From Beijerinckiaceae bacterium (GTDB taxonomy: Bacteria; Pseudomonadota; Alphaproteobacteria; Rhizobiales; Beijerinckiaceae), in contig JAIELD010000043.1 in the NCBI GenBank assembly GCA_019753285.1, forward strand, positions 1-64,000: a stretch of DNA of 64,000 nt, in the 5' to 3' direction. The position numbers and the translations under genes were made by a program. A model generated the notes under the pieces. It had not been told where the DNA came from. It made no database searches and saw only the letters and a list, made by a program, of their open reading frames with translations. Shown here piece by piece: positions 18,510-29,544 of the stretch; position 1 is the stretch's first letter, and the number at the start of each line of letters is the position of its first letter.

Positions 18510-18536
18510 GGCAATCCTTTCGTGAGAAGGGTGTGA

Positions 18537-19760
18537 TCAGGCGCGGGACATCGTCTCTGCTTTTGGCAGGAAGACGGTGAGGATGCCGATCGCGGGCAGG
18601 AAGCTGCAGACCATGTAGACGAAGTCGATGCTCGTGTGATCCGCGAGGATGCCGAGCAACGCCGCGCCGACGCCGCCCGCGCCAAACGCGAAGCCGAAGA
18701 ACAACCCGCCGACGAGGCCGACACGGCCCGGCATCAGTTCCTGCGCGAAGACGACGATGGCCGAAAAAGCCGACGACATGACGAAGCCGATAACGACCGA
18801 CAGCGCGAGCGTGACAGGCAGGTTCGCATAAGGCAGCGCCAGCGAAAACGGCAGCACCCCGAGGATCGACACCCAGATGACCACGCGGCGGCCGAAGCGA
18901 TCGCCGATCGGGCCGCCGAGAAAGGTGCCGAGCGCCGCCGCCGCCATGAACACGAACAGGAAGAGTTGCGAGTCCTGCACCGACACGTTGAATTTATGGA
19001 TGAGATAGAAGGTGTAATAGGAGGTGAGGCTGGCGATGTAGAAATTCTTCGAGAAGGTCAGCACCAGCAGGATCACGATCGACGCCGTCACCTTGCGCCG
19101 GCTGAGGCTCATCAAGCCGGCGGCGCGGCTACCCTTCGACGCCGCCAGGACCATGATCCGTGGCCTGTACCAGCGACCGATGTTGTAAAGCAGCGCGATG
19201 CCGATGAGCGCCGCAATCGCGAACCACGCGATGCTCCCCTGTCCGCGCGGCACGACGATCAAGGCCGCGAGCAGCGGGCCGAGTGCCTGCCCGCTATTGC
19301 CGCCCACCTGGAACAGCGACTGCGCGAAGCCGTGCCGCCCGCCCGAGGCGAGGCGGGCCACGCGCGATGCCTCCGGATGGAAGATCGAGGAGCCGGTTCC
19401 GATGACGCCGGCTGCGATCAGCACGAGGCCGAAGCTGGTGGCGGAGGAAAGGAGCAGCAGCCCCGTGAGCGAACACGCCATGCCAAAGGCGAGCGAAAAC
19501 GGCTTCGGGCTGCGGTCGGTATAGAGGCCGACAATGGGTTGCAGCAGGCTCGCCGTCACCTGAAACACGAAGGTGATGAGCCCGATCTGGCTGAAATCGA
19601 GCACCAGCGTGTCTTTGAGCAGCGGATAGATTGCCGGCAGCAACGACTGGATGAGATCATTGAGGCCATGCGACAGGCTGAGAGCGAACAGGATCGGCAG
19701 CGTCGCACCCCTCGCCGGGGCGCGCTTCAGATCGATGCCGCCGTCTGTCTGAACCGTCAT
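18537..19760 (-). CDS. fsr: MFS transporter, fosmidomycin resistance (Fsr) family
   Basis: A 407-residue, twelve-helix major facilitator. It matches the Fsr family by its start of helix 1 (ALSLSHGLNDLIQSLLPAIYP), the helix 2-3 loop GLYTDRSPKPFSLAFGM, GSSIFHPEASRVAR, FAQSLFQVGGNSGQALGPL and the second-half loop GGPIGDRFGRRVV. Family members export fosmidomycin, a phosphonate inhibitor of DXP reductoisomerase; natural substrates are uncertain. The striking point is position: 7 bp after gap and 27 bp before pgk on the same strand, so it is embedded in the glycolytic operon. That suggests a physiological link to triose-phosphate metabolism, but no substrate can be read from sequence. Confidence 0.88.
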   Translation of the reverse strand: MTVQTDGGIDLKRAPARGATLPILFALSLSHGLNDLIQSLLPAIYPLLKDTLVLDFSQIGLITFVFQVTASLLQPIVGLYTDRSPKPFSLAFGMACSLTGLLLLSSATSFGLVLIAAGVIGTGSSIFHPEASRVARLASGGRHGFAQSLFQVGGNSGQALGPLLAALIVVPRGQGSIAWFAIAALIGIALLYNIGRWYRPRIMVLAASKGSRAAGLMSLSRRKVTASIVILLVLTFSKNFYIASLTSYYTFYLIHKFNVSVQDSQLFLFVFMAAAALGTFLGGPIGDRFGRRVVIWVSILGVLPFSLALPYANLPVTLALSVVIGFVMSSAFSAIVVFAQELMPGRVGLVGGLFFGFAFGAGGVGAALLGILADHTSIDFVYMVCSFLPAIGILTVFLPKAETMSRA

Positions 19761-19767
19761 GACGTCC

Positions 19768-20778
19768 CTAGAGCAGCTTCCCCATCGCGACCGCCGTATC
19801 GGCCATGCGGTTCGAGAAGCCCCATTCGTTGTCGTACCAGGCGAGCACGCGGACGAACTTCTCGTCGAGCACCTTGGTCTGATCGAGCGCGAAGGTGGCG
19901 GACGCCGGATCGTGGTTGAAGTCGATCGAGACGTTCGGCTGGTCGGTGACCGCGAGAATGCCCTTCAACGGCCCGCGGCGCGCGGCCTTCATGATCGCTT
20001 CGTTGACCTTCTCGACGCTCGTCTTGCGGCGCGAGTTGAACTTGAGGTCGATCACCGACACGTTTGCGGTCGGCACACGCACCGAGGAGCCGTCGAGCTT
20101 GCCGGCAAGCTCGGGGATCACGAGGCCGATCGCCTTGGCCGCGCCGGTCGAGGTCGGGATCATCGACATGGCGGCGGCGCGTGCGCGATAGAGGTCCTTG
20201 TGCATCGTATCGAGAGTCGGCTGGTCGCCGGTATAGGCATGGACGGTGGTCATGAAGCCACGCTCGATGCCAACCGCGTCATGCAGCACCTTGGCAACCG
20301 CCGCGAGGCAGTTGGTGGTGCAGGAGCCGTTCGAGATGACGATATGGTCCTTGGTCAGCAGGTGGTGGTTGACGCCGTACACGACCGTGATGTCGGCCTT
20401 GTCTGCAGGTGCCGAGACGATCACGCGCTTCGCGCCGGCTTTCAGATGCGCGGCGGCCTTGTCTCGGCTCGTGAAGATGCCGGTGCATTCGAGCGCGATG
20501 TCGACGCCGAGCGCCTTGTGCGGCAATTCGGCCGGATCGCGAACGGCCGTCACCTTGATCGGGCCGCGGCCGACATTGATGGTGTCGCCCTCGACCGTGA
20601 CGGTGCCCTTGAAGCGGCCATGCACACTGTCGAAGCGGAAGAGATGTGCGTTGGTCTCAACCGGCCCGAGATCGTTGATCGCCACGACCTCGATGTCCTT
20701 GCGGCCGGACTCGATGATGGCGCGCAGTATGTTGCGGCCGATGCGGCCGAAGCCATTGATGGCAACCTTGACGGTCAT
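19768..20778 (-). CDS. gap: Glyceraldehyde-3-phosphate dehydrogenase, type I
   Basis: A 336-residue GAPDH. The Rossmann start [18 protein letters not shown], the active-site [19 protein letters not shown] with catalytic cysteine, the [14 protein letters not shown] region and the C-terminal [12 protein letters not shown] are intact. The ORF is open to 20853, but [14 protein letters not shown] is the standard start, with GGAAAT upstream. The 121-bp AT-richer gap after tkt may hold a separate promoter. It is followed after 7 bp by fsr and then pgk and fba, so this is the second gene of the glycolytic string. Confidence 0.96.
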   Translation of the reverse strand: MTVKVAINGFGRIGRNILRAIIESGRKDIEVVAINDLGPVETNAHLFRFDSVHGRFKGTVTVEGDTINVGRGPIKVTAVRDPAELPHKALGVDIALECTGIFTSRDKAAAHLKAGAKRVIVSAPADKADITVVYGVNHHLLTKDHIVISNGSCTTNCLAAVAKVLHDAVGIERGFMTTVHAYTGDQPTLDTMHKDLYRARAAAMSMIPTSTGAAKAIGLVIPELAGKLDGSSVRVPTANVSVIDLKFNSRRKTSVEKVNEAIMKAARRGPLKGILAVTDQPNVSIDFNHDPASATFALDQTKVLDEKFVRVLAWYDNEWGFSNRMADTAVAMGKLL

Positions 20779-20899
20779 GGGCAATTTCCTTTCAAAACAC
20801 GCGTATTCTTCGCTTATGCGCGTCGTAATCGAGCGAATGGCGGGCAAAAGCAAGCGTTTAAAGCCCGTTCGCCTGCCGAAAACCTCAATTTTTTAAATC

Positions 20900-22891
<1,992 letters not shown>

Positions 22892-23224
22892 GAGAAACCC
22901 CAGAAAACATTGAAAACGCGGTCGCAAAGGCTCGAAGCGGCTCCCGGCGAATGTCGGGCTTCTAGAGCATTTCTTGCAAAAGTGAAATTCGGTTTGTGGG
23001 AAAGTAAGGAGGGATTGGCCCGCGCCGCATCCCGTGAGCTGCCCAACGGCTGCTTAAAAACACAAACGCGCCGCTTGGGACGGCGCGCGAGCTCTGGAGT
23101 TCATGGTTTGCCGGCCTATTCCGCCGTCATACTCTCGTTGGAGCCGGACGGCGATCGCTGCCGACAATTCGCTTTCCGCACGGCCTGAGATTGCACTTGG
23201 CAGCCATTCAGGGTCGGTGACGGG
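22892..23224. other. 333-bp intergenic region upstream of tkt
   Basis: No ORF on either strand looks real. The region should contain the tkt promoter (minus strand). It includes a CTAGAGCATTT stretch at about 22970, similar to a CTAGAGCAT at about 7011, which resembles the starts of palindromic intergenic repeats of Rhizobiales. The only strong structure is the hairpin at 23067-23087, annotated separately. Confidence 0.5.
23058..23087 (-). terminator. Likely intrinsic terminator (minus strand) between DUF465 gene and tkt
   Basis: On the minus strand CGCGCCG-TCCCAAG-CGGCGCG is followed by TTTGTGTTTTTAA. A 7-bp pure GC stem plus T-rich tail is a convincing terminator. It lies 138 nt beyond the stop of the minus-strand DUF465 gene, which is the only upstream gene it could serve. 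Confidence 0.75.
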
Positions 23225-23413
23225 TCAGTGGACGCTCGGCGTCGCCTTCGGCTGCTTGATGCGGCTGATGCTGTCCTTGAGTTGCAGTTTCTTGCGCTTC
23301 AGGGCCTGGAGCTTGACCGTGTCCGCGTTGGGATGGGTCAGTTCCTGTGCGATTTCATGTTCGATCGCACGGTGTTTGTTTTCAAGCGAAGTAAGATGCG
23401 CGTCAATCGACAT
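23225..23413 (-). CDS. DUF465 / YdcH-family small coiled-coil protein
   Basis: A 62-residue cytoplasmic helical protein of the YdcH/DUF465 family: MSIDAHLTSLENKHRAIEHE, then the family's signature basic core (KLQALKRKKLQLKDSISRIK). The track lists a longer ORF (to 23740), but homology starts at the ATG at 23413, preceded by GGGAGACGCC on that strand. A second DUF465 gene starts 290 bp away, divergently. Function of the family is unknown. Confidence 0.85.
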   Translation of the reverse strand: MSIDAHLTSLENKHRAIEHEIAQELTHPNADTVKLQALKRKKLQLKDSISRIKQPKATPSVH

Positions 23414-23703
23414 TGGCGTCTCCCTTGGTTTCAACACTCTCCACGATGACACAATCATGACGATAGACAAGGCCCGAATATGACGGAGCCGAGCCTTGCA
23501 GACAAAAATTTCCAACTCGCTATTAACGATGTGTGAAGCAAGGATCGGCGAGGCTGCAGCGGCTCCTGCACCGCCTTCGAGGCCCGGCCGACGCCGCTTG
23601 CGGCCATACCATGAGCATCGCGATGCGGCATGCGAGATTGCATCGCGAGGCCGGTATCGCGTAGGAAGAACAGGGTCGTCCAAGCAGGGATACGGCGGAA
23701 CGG

Positions 23704-23922
23704 ATGCGCAGGGAATTATCGGCTGAACAGCTCGAGGCACAGGAGCGGGAGTTGGAACGGCTGAGGCAGGAGCATCGCGACCTCGACGCGGCGATCCTCG
23801 CGCTCGAGCAGGTCGGCACGCCCGATCAGCTCCAGATCCAGCGTTTGAAGAAGCGCAAGCTGCTGATCAAGGACAGGGTCGCCGAGATCTCCGACCGCAT
23901 CACGCCCGACATCATCGCCTGA
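23704..23922 (+). CDS. DUF465 / YdcH-family protein, second paralogue
   Basis: A 72-residue all-helical protein with the same core as its divergent neighbour (QIQRLKKRKLLIKDRVAEI), here preceded by a longer acidic/basic coiled coil (LEAQERELERLRQEHRDLDA). The family is abundant in proteobacteria and structurally resembles short coiled-coil hairpins; no function is established. It precedes purE by 129 bp on the same strand, an arrangement that I recall from other Rhizobiales. Confidence 0.85.
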   Translation: MRRELSAEQLEAQERELERLRQEHRDLDAAILALEQVGTPDQLQIQRLKKRKLLIKDRVAEISDRITPDIIA

Positions 23923-24051
23923 CGCCGCGAGACAATCATCGATGTGCCGGATCACGCGATAAATCGTTCCCATTGGCGGATGGAAGGCCTTGCCGCGCAA
24001 CTTCCAACTGAATAGAAGCGCGTTTTCCCTGTTATGCCATAGGCCGTCTTC

Positions 24052-24573
24052 ATGAACGCGCGGGTAGCACGAACCAATGTCGAGACCCGCCCGCCGGCGG
24101 TCGCCATCATCATGGGCAGCCAGTCGGATTGGGCGACCATGAAGAACACCGCCGACATTCTCGACGCGCTCGCCATCCGGTATGACGCCAAGATCGTCTC
24201 CGCCCACCGCACGCCCAAACGGCTCGTCGAGTTCGCGACCGGCGCCAAGGCGGCTGGTTACAAGGTGGTAATCGCGGGGGCGGGCGGCGCGGCGCACCTT
24301 CCCGGCATGACAGCCGCCATGACGACGCTGCCCGTGCTCGGCGTTCCGGTCGAGTCGAAAGCGCTTTCAGGCCAGGACAGCCTCCTCTCGATCGTGCAGA
24401 TGCCGGGCGGCATTCCGGTCGGCACGCTGGCGATCGGCAAGGCCGGCGCGATCAACGCAGGGCTTCTCGCCGCGGCGATCCTCGCGCTTGCAGACGAGGC
24501 GCTCGCTGCCCGTCTGGACGCCTGGCGTGAGGCGCAGACGGCGGCAATCGCGGACGTTCCGCACAATGATTGA
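24052..24573 (+). CDS. purE: 5-(carboxyamino)imidazole ribonucleotide mutase PurE
   Basis: A 173-residue class I PurE (N5-CAIR mutase) in de novo purine synthesis. Signatures: [20 protein letters not shown] for phosphate/substrate binding, [13 protein letters not shown] with the catalytic histidine, [27 protein letters not shown] and [20 protein letters not shown]. The N-terminus carries about 18 extra residues ([16 protein letters not shown]), so a later start cannot be excluded. It overlaps purK by 8 bp, giving the expected purEK pair. Confidence 0.95.
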   Translation: MNARVARTNVETRPPAVAIIMGSQSDWATMKNTADILDALAIRYDAKIVSAHRTPKRLVEFATGAKAAGYKVVIAGAGGAAHLPGMTAAMTTLPVLGVPVESKALSGQDSLLSIVQMPGGIPVGTLAIGKAGAINAGLLAAAILALADEALAARLDAWREAQTAAIADVPHND

Positions 24574-25681
24574 CGGCCAGCCGCAGCGCCGGAAGGGCGC
24601 GCCCGTGCTTCGGCCGAGCCTCACCCTCGGCATTCTCGGCGGCGGCCAGCTTGGCCGCATGATGGCGATGGCTGCGGCGACGCTCGGAATCAGGACGCAT
24701 GTCTATGCGCCAGAAGCCGAGAGCATCGCGTTCGAGGTCTGCGCCGAACACACCTGCGCGCCCTATCTCGACAAGGCCGCGCTCAAAGCCTTCGCCGAAC
24801 GGGTGCAGGTCGTCACGTTCGAGTTCGAGAACGTGCCGACCGCGACCCTGGAGCGCCTGCAACACTATGCTCCGCATCTCCGCATCCACCCGAGCGCCAG
24901 CGCTCTGTCGATCACGCAGGACCGCATCAACGAAAAGACCTTCATGGCGGGTCTCGGGCTCGAGACCGCGCCGTTCCGCGCCGTCGATTCCCTCGAGACG
25001 CTTGAAGAGGCGGTGCGCGCGATAGGCGCACCCTCGATCCTGAAGACGCGCCGCATGGGCTATGACGGCAAGGGCCAGGCGCGCATCATGACGCCTCACG
25101 GTGCTGCCGAGGCCTATGAGGCAATCGGCCGCCAGTCGGCCATCCTCGAAGGCTTCGTCTCCTTCTCGCGGGAGGTCTCCGTACTCTGCGCGCGCAGGGC
25201 GGATGGCGCGGTCGCGACCTATGACGTCTGCGAGAACGAGCACCGCAACCACATCCTGTCGCGCACGACCCTGCCCTCCTCCATCCTGCCAGCGACCGCG
25301 CGGCAGGCGCGCGAGGCTGCGATCGCCATCGCCGGCGCGCTCGACTATGTCGGTATTCTGGCGGTTGAGATGTTCGTCGTCGGCGAGGGCGCGGGCGAGC
25401 ATGTCGTGATGAACGAGATCGCGCCACGGGTGCATAATTCCGGCCACTGGACGATCGAGGGTGCCGAGACCTCCCAGTTCGAGCAGCATGTGCGGGCGGT
25501 GATGGGCCTGCCGCTTGGCTCGACCGTGCGGCGAGGCGCGATCGAGATGGACAACCTTCTCGGCGAGGACATGCGCCGCGTGCCGGACCTGCTGGAGACA
25601 CCGGGCGCGCATCTGCACCTCTACGGCAAGAAGCTCGCGCTCAAGGGCCGCAAGATGGGGCATGTCACGATCGTGCGCTGA
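24566..25681 (+). CDS. purK: 5-(carboxyamino)imidazole ribonucleotide synthase PurK
   Basis: A 371-residue ATP-grasp enzyme that carboxylates AIR with bicarbonate and ATP, handing its product to Pur[24 protein letters not shown] is the N-terminal PreATP-grasp motif, followed by [10 protein letters not shown], the ATP-grasp lysine region [29 protein letters not shown] and the metal-binding [18 protein letters not shown]. The ATG at 24566, inside purE, is chosen over the track start at 24488 because it gives the usual length and an 8-bp coupling overlap. Confidence 0.95.
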   Translation: MIDGQPQRRKGAPVLRPSLTLGILGGGQLGRMMAMAAATLGIRTHVYAPEAESIAFEVCAEHTCAPYLDKAALKAFAERVQVVTFEFENVPTATLERLQHYAPHLRIHPSASALSITQDRINEKTFMAGLGLETAPFRAVDSLETLEEAVRAIGAPSILKTRRMGYDGKGQARIMTPHGAAEAYEAIGRQSAILEGFVSFSREVSVLCARRADGAVATYDVCENEHRNHILSRTTLPSSILPATARQAREAAIAIAGALDYVGILAVEMFVVGEGAGEHVVMNEIAPRVHNSGHWTIEGAETSQFEQHVRAVMGLPLGSTVRRGAIEMDNLLGEDMRRVPDLLETPGAHLHLYGKKLALKGRKMGHVTIVR

Positions 25682-25869
25682 CCAGCCTGCGCCGACGCCG
25701 CCACGCGCTTCGCCGAAAAACGCCGACGGCCGGCAATTCCGCCATTTCAGCAGTGGACAAGGCAGGATCGTTTTGGTATCGCGTCGATCCTTGGAATGCG
25801 TCGATTGCGGCGCGAAAACTCATTTGTCTGCCGGGAGCCGCCGGCAACTCAACCGAATAGGAATTCTGC

Positions 25870-26115
25870 GTGCAGGTACTCGTCCGCGACAATAATGTCG
25901 ATCAAGCGCTCCGCGCCTTGAAGAAGAAGATGCAGCGCGAAGGCATTTTCCGCGAGATGAAGCTCCGCGGCCATTACGAGAAGCCGTCCGAGAAGAAGGC
26001 CCGCGAAAAGGCCGAAGCCGTCCGCCGCGCTCGCAAGCTGGCCCGCAAGCGGTTGCAGCGCGAAGGCCTGCTGCCCGCAACGCCGAAGGTCGTTCGCCCG
26101 GCCCGCACGGCCTGA
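25870..26115 (+). CDS. rpsU: 30S ribosomal protein S21 (bS21)
   Basis: An 81-residue bS21. GTG start with AGGAA at seven-base spacing; [40 protein letters not shown] and the arginine/lysine-rich tail are diagnostic. Alphaproteobacterial S21 has this same C-terminal extension ([14 protein letters not shown]). S21 contacts the anti-Shine-Dalgarno region of 16S rRNA. A strong terminator follows, so the gene is monocistronic. Confidence 0.95.
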   Translation: MQVLVRDNNVDQALRALKKKMQREGIFREMKLRGHYEKPSEKKAREKAEAVRRARKLARKRLQREGLLPATPKVVRPARTA

Positions 26116-26173
26116 TCGGCCGGTTGAGTTTCAAACCTCGACTGGCGCCGTCGAGGTCATGACGAAGTTGACG

Positions 26174-26207
26174 AACGCTCGTGCTGGCTCATGAGCGTTT
26201 TTTGTTT
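26174..26207 (+). terminator. Intrinsic terminator of rpsU
   Basis: AACGCTC, a 12-nt loop and GAGCGTT form a perfect 7-bp stem followed by TTTTGTTTT, 58 nt beyond the rpsU stop. Confidence 0.85.
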
Positions 26208-26342
26208 TATGGCAACCCTATGGTAACCAGAATTGCCGAATAAGATGAGGCATGGAGCGTTACCGCGACCGCCTGCCGCCGCAAGGCCGGTCGTCCGGCT
26301 CCAGTCTTCGAATTCAGTGCAATGCGGGATGAGATCGACACG

Positions 26343-27194
26343 ATGAAACGTTCGAGCTTTGTAAGATCGGGATTGTTGCTGACGGCTCTGCTGGCGCTCG
26401 GCGGCTGCGACACGGTCGGCTCGCTCGGCAGCACCTCGCCAGCCGCGCAGGCCCCCAGTCCGGATAGGATCGCAGCGGCGGAAACCAACATCAAATCGCT
26501 GACCGAAGTGATCCAGCGCAACAAGAACAATGCCGACGACTACAATACGCGCGGCAGTGCCTATGCTGGCGTCGCACGCTATCAGGAGGCGATCGCCGAT
26601 TTCACCAAGGCGATCCAGATCAATCCCAACCTCGCCTCCGCCTACGCCAACCGCGCCACCGCCTACCGCGCCCTGAAGCGCGACGACATGGCGCTCGCCG
26701 ACTACAACCGCGCGATCGAGGTCGGCCCCAACTATGCGCAGGCCTATCTTGGCCGTGGCAACCTCTATCGCCAGCAGAACGATCTCACCAGCGCGCTCGC
26801 CGACACCACGAGGGCGATCCAGCTCGCCCCTGAGCTTGCCGAAGGCTACCATGCGCGCGGCCTGATCTATCAGCGTAACGGGCAGGATCAGCTTGCCCTG
26901 TCGGATTTCGAATCCGCCATCGACCGCAACCCGCAGGTCATCGCCCCTTACCTCGCACGTGGCCAGAGCCTGATCGCGGTCAACAAGAATGCGCTGGCGA
27001 TCGAGGATTTCAACCGGGCGCTCAACATCAACAATCAGAATCCCGAAGGCTGGGCGTGGCTTGGCCGCGCACAGGAAAACTCCGGAATGTTCAAGGATGC
27101 GTCCGAGAGCTACCAGCGCGCGCTCTCGCTCGACCCGAACAACCAGATCGCGCGAGACGGCGTCAGCCGCGTGAGCCGCAGCGCGCGGCTCTGA
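26343..27194 (+). CDS. TPR-repeat lipoprotein
   Basis: A 283-residue lipoprotein. The ATG at 26343 gives a signal peptide (MKRSSFVRSGLLLTALLALG) ending in the lipobox LGGC, with the lipidated cysteine at about residue 22. Then follow six or so tetratricopeptide repeats (NTRGSAYAGVARYQEAIADF, ANRATAYRALKRDDMALADY, LGRGNLYRQQNDLTSALADT and so on). It would be anchored in the envelope as a protein-binding scaffold, in the manner of NlpI-type lipoproteins. Monocistronic; the next gene is convergent. Partner proteins are unknown. Confidence 0.85.
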   Translation: MKRSSFVRSGLLLTALLALGGCDTVGSLGSTSPAAQAPSPDRIAAAETNIKSLTEVIQRNKNNADDYNTRGSAYAGVARYQEAIADFTKAIQINPNLASAYANRATAYRALKRDDMALADYNRAIEVGPNYAQAYLGRGNLYRQQNDLTSALADTTRAIQLAPELAEGYHARGLIYQRNGQDQLALSDFESAIDRNPQVIAPYLARGQSLIAVNKNALAIEDFNRALNINNQNPEGWAWLGRAQENSGMFKDASESYQRALSLDPNNQIARDGVSRVSRSARL

Positions 27195-27201
27195 TGCCGC
27201 G

Positions 27202-28032
27202 CTACCGGTTTTCGCTATCGAGCGGACGAGCGATTTCGGCAATATAATCGATCACCCGGTCGAGCACCGCCATATCCCGTGTCGAGACATGCGTGCCGCC
27301 GGGAATCTCCCAGAACAGCTTCGGCTGGTTTGCTAGCGCGAACAGCGCCCGACCTGACTCGATCGGCACGATCGCATCCGCTGTGCCGTGGATGACGAGA
27401 AGCGGAGCCTTGATCGATCCGATCAGAAGATCGGACCGGAACTGGTCCTTCATCAGCCAATCGACCGGGAAGATCGGGTATCTGATCTCGGCGACATGCC
27501 GGGCGGATAGAAACGGCGAATCGAGAATGAGCGCCGCGGGCCGGTGCCGCGCCGCCAACGCGACAGCAACGCCTGTCCCCAGCGAGTCACCCATCATGAT
27601 GATCGATCGCGGCGAGGCACCATCAGCCAGCGCCTGGCGGTAGGCGGTCTCCGCATCCTCGATGAGGCCTGTTTCGCTCGGTGAGCCCGTCGATGCGCCA
27701 TAGCCGCGATAGCTGACGGCGATGAGCCCGTTGCCGCTGGCGGTCATCCTCGCGAAGCGCCGTCCGTAATATTGCAGGCGGCCACCATTGCCGAAGAAAT
27801 AGAGGATGGTCGGCTTGCCCGGCTGCGCCTTGATCGACCAGGCGGAGAGCGTCTCCCCGTCCGCCGTCCGCAGCGTCACGGTCGCAGCGCCGGGAAGCCC
27901 GGCCGCGGCAGGGACGACCACATCACCGCCGGGGAAATACTGCAGGCGGCGCTGTAGCGCGTACATGAACAGCGTCGCGGCAAGGTAGAGGCCAATCAGG
28001 CCAATGAGAGAGTATTTGAAGAGCCGCTTCAT
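27202..28032 (-). CDS. Membrane-anchored alpha/beta hydrolase (BEM46/ABHD13-like)
   Basis: A 276-residue serine hydrolase with one N-terminal transmembrane anchor (YSLIGLIGLYLAATLFMYAL). The fold is visible from LYFFGNGGRLQYYGRRFARM (oxyanion loop), AVSYRGYGASTGSPSETG, the nucleophile elbow MGDSLGTG, an acidic residue in VIHGTADAIVP and the catalytic histidine in IPGGTHVS. Similar to the BEM46/ABHD13 group, whose substrates are mostly unknown. It is downstream of the pnt operon on the same strand, but a terminator separates them. Confidence 0.85.
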   Translation of the reverse strand: MKRLFKYSLIGLIGLYLAATLFMYALQRRLQYFPGGDVVVPAAAGLPGAATVTLRTADGETLSAWSIKAQPGKPTILYFFGNGGRLQYYGRRFARMTASGNGLIAVSYRGYGASTGSPSETGLIEDAETAYRQALADGASPRSIIMMGDSLGTGVAVALAARHRPAALILDSPFLSARHVAEIRYPIFPVDWLMKDQFRSDLLIGSIKAPLLVIHGTADAIVPIESGRALFALANQPKLFWEIPGGTHVSTRDMAVLDRVIDYIAEIARPLDSENR

Positions 28033-28051
28033 ATCGGTAACGGGGATGGCG

Positions 28052-28089
28052 AAAAGATGAGGCCGGCACCGAGCACCGGTCTCCTCATC
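28052..28089 (-). terminator. Intrinsic terminator of the pnt operon
   Basis: On the minus strand GATGAGG-AGA-CCGG-loop-CCGG-CCTCATC followed by TTTTCG. An 11-bp stem with a three-base bulge and a short T tract directly after pntB is consistent with a rho-independent terminator. Confidence 0.7.
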
Positions 28090-28130
28090 CCTACGCCAGC
28101 CAACGCCGCGGCGAAACTCAAACAGCCGTG

Positions 28131-29543
28131 TTAATGCGCCATCGCCTTCACGATCTGCTCTGTCACCTTCTTGGCGTCGCCGAACAGCATCATCGTGTTG
28201 GGCATGAAGAACAGCTCATTCTCGACGCCTGCATAGCCCGAGCCCATGCCACGCTTGATGAACAGCACGGTCTTCGCCTTCTCGACGTCGAGGATCGGCA
28301 TGCCGTAGATGGCTGAGGTCTTGTCCGTCTTGGCGGCTGGGTTGGTCACGTCGTTCGCGCCGATCACGAAGGCGACATCGGCCTGCGCGAATTCGGAGTT
28401 GATGTCCTCAAGCTCGAATACCTCGTCATAAGGCACGTTCGCCTCGGCAAGCAGCACGTTCATGTGGCCCGGCATGCGGCCCGCGACGGGGTGGATAGCG
28501 TATTTGATGTCGACGCCGGCCTTTTTGAGAACGTCCGACATTTCGCGGAGCGCGTGCTGAGCCTGCGCAACAGCCATGCCGTAGCCAGGCACGATGATCA
28601 CGCGTTCTGCGTTCTGCATGATGTAGGCAGCATCATCAGCCGAGCCCTGGCGCACCGGGCGATCATCCTTTGCGCCGCCGCCTGCCGCGGCCGTCTCGCC
28701 GCCGAAGCCGCCGAGAATGACCGAGATGAAGCTGCGGTTCATGCCCTTGCACATGATGTAGGACAGGATCGCGCCGGACGAGCCGACGAGCGCGCCGGTG
28801 ATGATCAACGCGAGATTGCCGAGCGTGAAGCCGATGCCGGCGGCCGCCCAGCCGGAATAGGAATTGAGCATGGACACGACGACCGGCATGTCCGCCCCGC
28901 CGATCGGCACGATCAGCAGGAAGCCGAGCCCGAAGCTGACGACCGCGATCATCCAGAAGGCGAGCTTGGCCTCCGTCGCGACGAAAATCACGATCAGCGC
29001 GAGCAGCAGCACGCCGAGGCCGATATTGATCGCATGGCGGTTCGGCAGCAGGATCGGCTTGCCGCTCATCCGCCCGTCGAGCTTCAGGAAGGCGACGACC
29101 GAGCCGGTAAAGGTGATAGCGCCGATGGCGACGCCGAGCGACATTTCAACGAGGCTCTGGCCGTGGATATGCCCGAGGCCATCGATGATACCGAAGGCTT
29201 TCGGCGCGTAAAGCGCCGCCGCAGCGACAAGCACCGCCGCGAGACCGACGAGCGAATGGAAGAACGCGACGAGTTGCGGCATCGACGTCATCTGCACGCG
29301 CCGCGCCATGGTCGCGCCGATGCCGGCCCCGATGCCAAGGCCGCCAATGAGAAGGATCCAGCCGAGGAACGTTGCGGGCGGCGAGAGAATCAGCGTCGTC
29401 ACGACGGCGATGCCCATGCCGATCATGCCGAAACGGTTGCCCTGCTGCGAGGTCGTCGGGTGCGACAGACCCCTCAGCGCAAGGATGAACAGGACGCCGG
29501 CGACCAGGTAGAGAAAATTGGCGAGGTTTGGACTCAACATCAA
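28131..29543 (-). CDS. pntB: NAD(P) transhydrogenase subunit beta
   Basis: A 470-residue beta subunit of the proton-translocating transhydrogenase, which uses the proton gradient to reduce NADP+ with NADH. The N-terminal half has nine or so membrane helices with the conserved GGLGIGAGIGATMARRVQMT, QLVAFFHSLVGLAAVLVA and TGSVVAFLKLDG motifs. The C-terminal NADP domain has VIIVPGYGMAVAQAQHALRE, HPVAGRMPGHMNVLLAEA and GANDVTNPAA. Last gene of a pntAA-pntAB-pntB operon, separated from pntAB by one base. Confidence 0.96.
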   Translation of the reverse strand: MMLSPNLANFLYLVAGVLFILALRGLSHPTTSQQGNRFGMIGMGIAVVTTLILSPPATFLGWILLIGGLGIGAGIGATMARRVQMTSMPQLVAFFHSLVGLAAVLVAAAALYAPKAFGIIDGLGHIHGQSLVEMSLGVAIGAITFTGSVVAFLKLDGRMSGKPILLPNRHAINIGLGVLLLALIVIFVATEAKLAFWMIAVVSFGLGFLLIVPIGGADMPVVVSMLNSYSGWAAAGIGFTLGNLALIITGALVGSSGAILSYIMCKGMNRSFISVILGGFGGETAAAGGGAKDDRPVRQGSADDAAYIMQNAERVIIVPGYGMAVAQAQHALREMSDVLKKAGVDIKYAIHPVAGRMPGHMNVLLAEANVPYDEVFELEDINSEFAQADVAFVIGANDVTNPAAKTDKTSAIYGMPILDVEKAKTVLFIKRGMGSGYAGVENELFFMPNTMMLFGDAKKVTEQIVKAMAH

Positions 29544-29544
29544 C

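Noticed and set aside
17238-18536. 432-codon plus-strand ORF
   Set aside because: Antisense shadow of pgk; arginine/aspartate-rich composition with no domain.
23088-23200. Possible small minus-strand ORF (MAAKCNLRPC...) between the DUF465 gene and its terminator
   Set aside because: About 27 codons, no ribosome site, no hydrophobic or family pattern; I see no support.
24452-25663. 403-codon minus-strand ORF
   Set aside because: Antisense of purK, no RBS and no family features.
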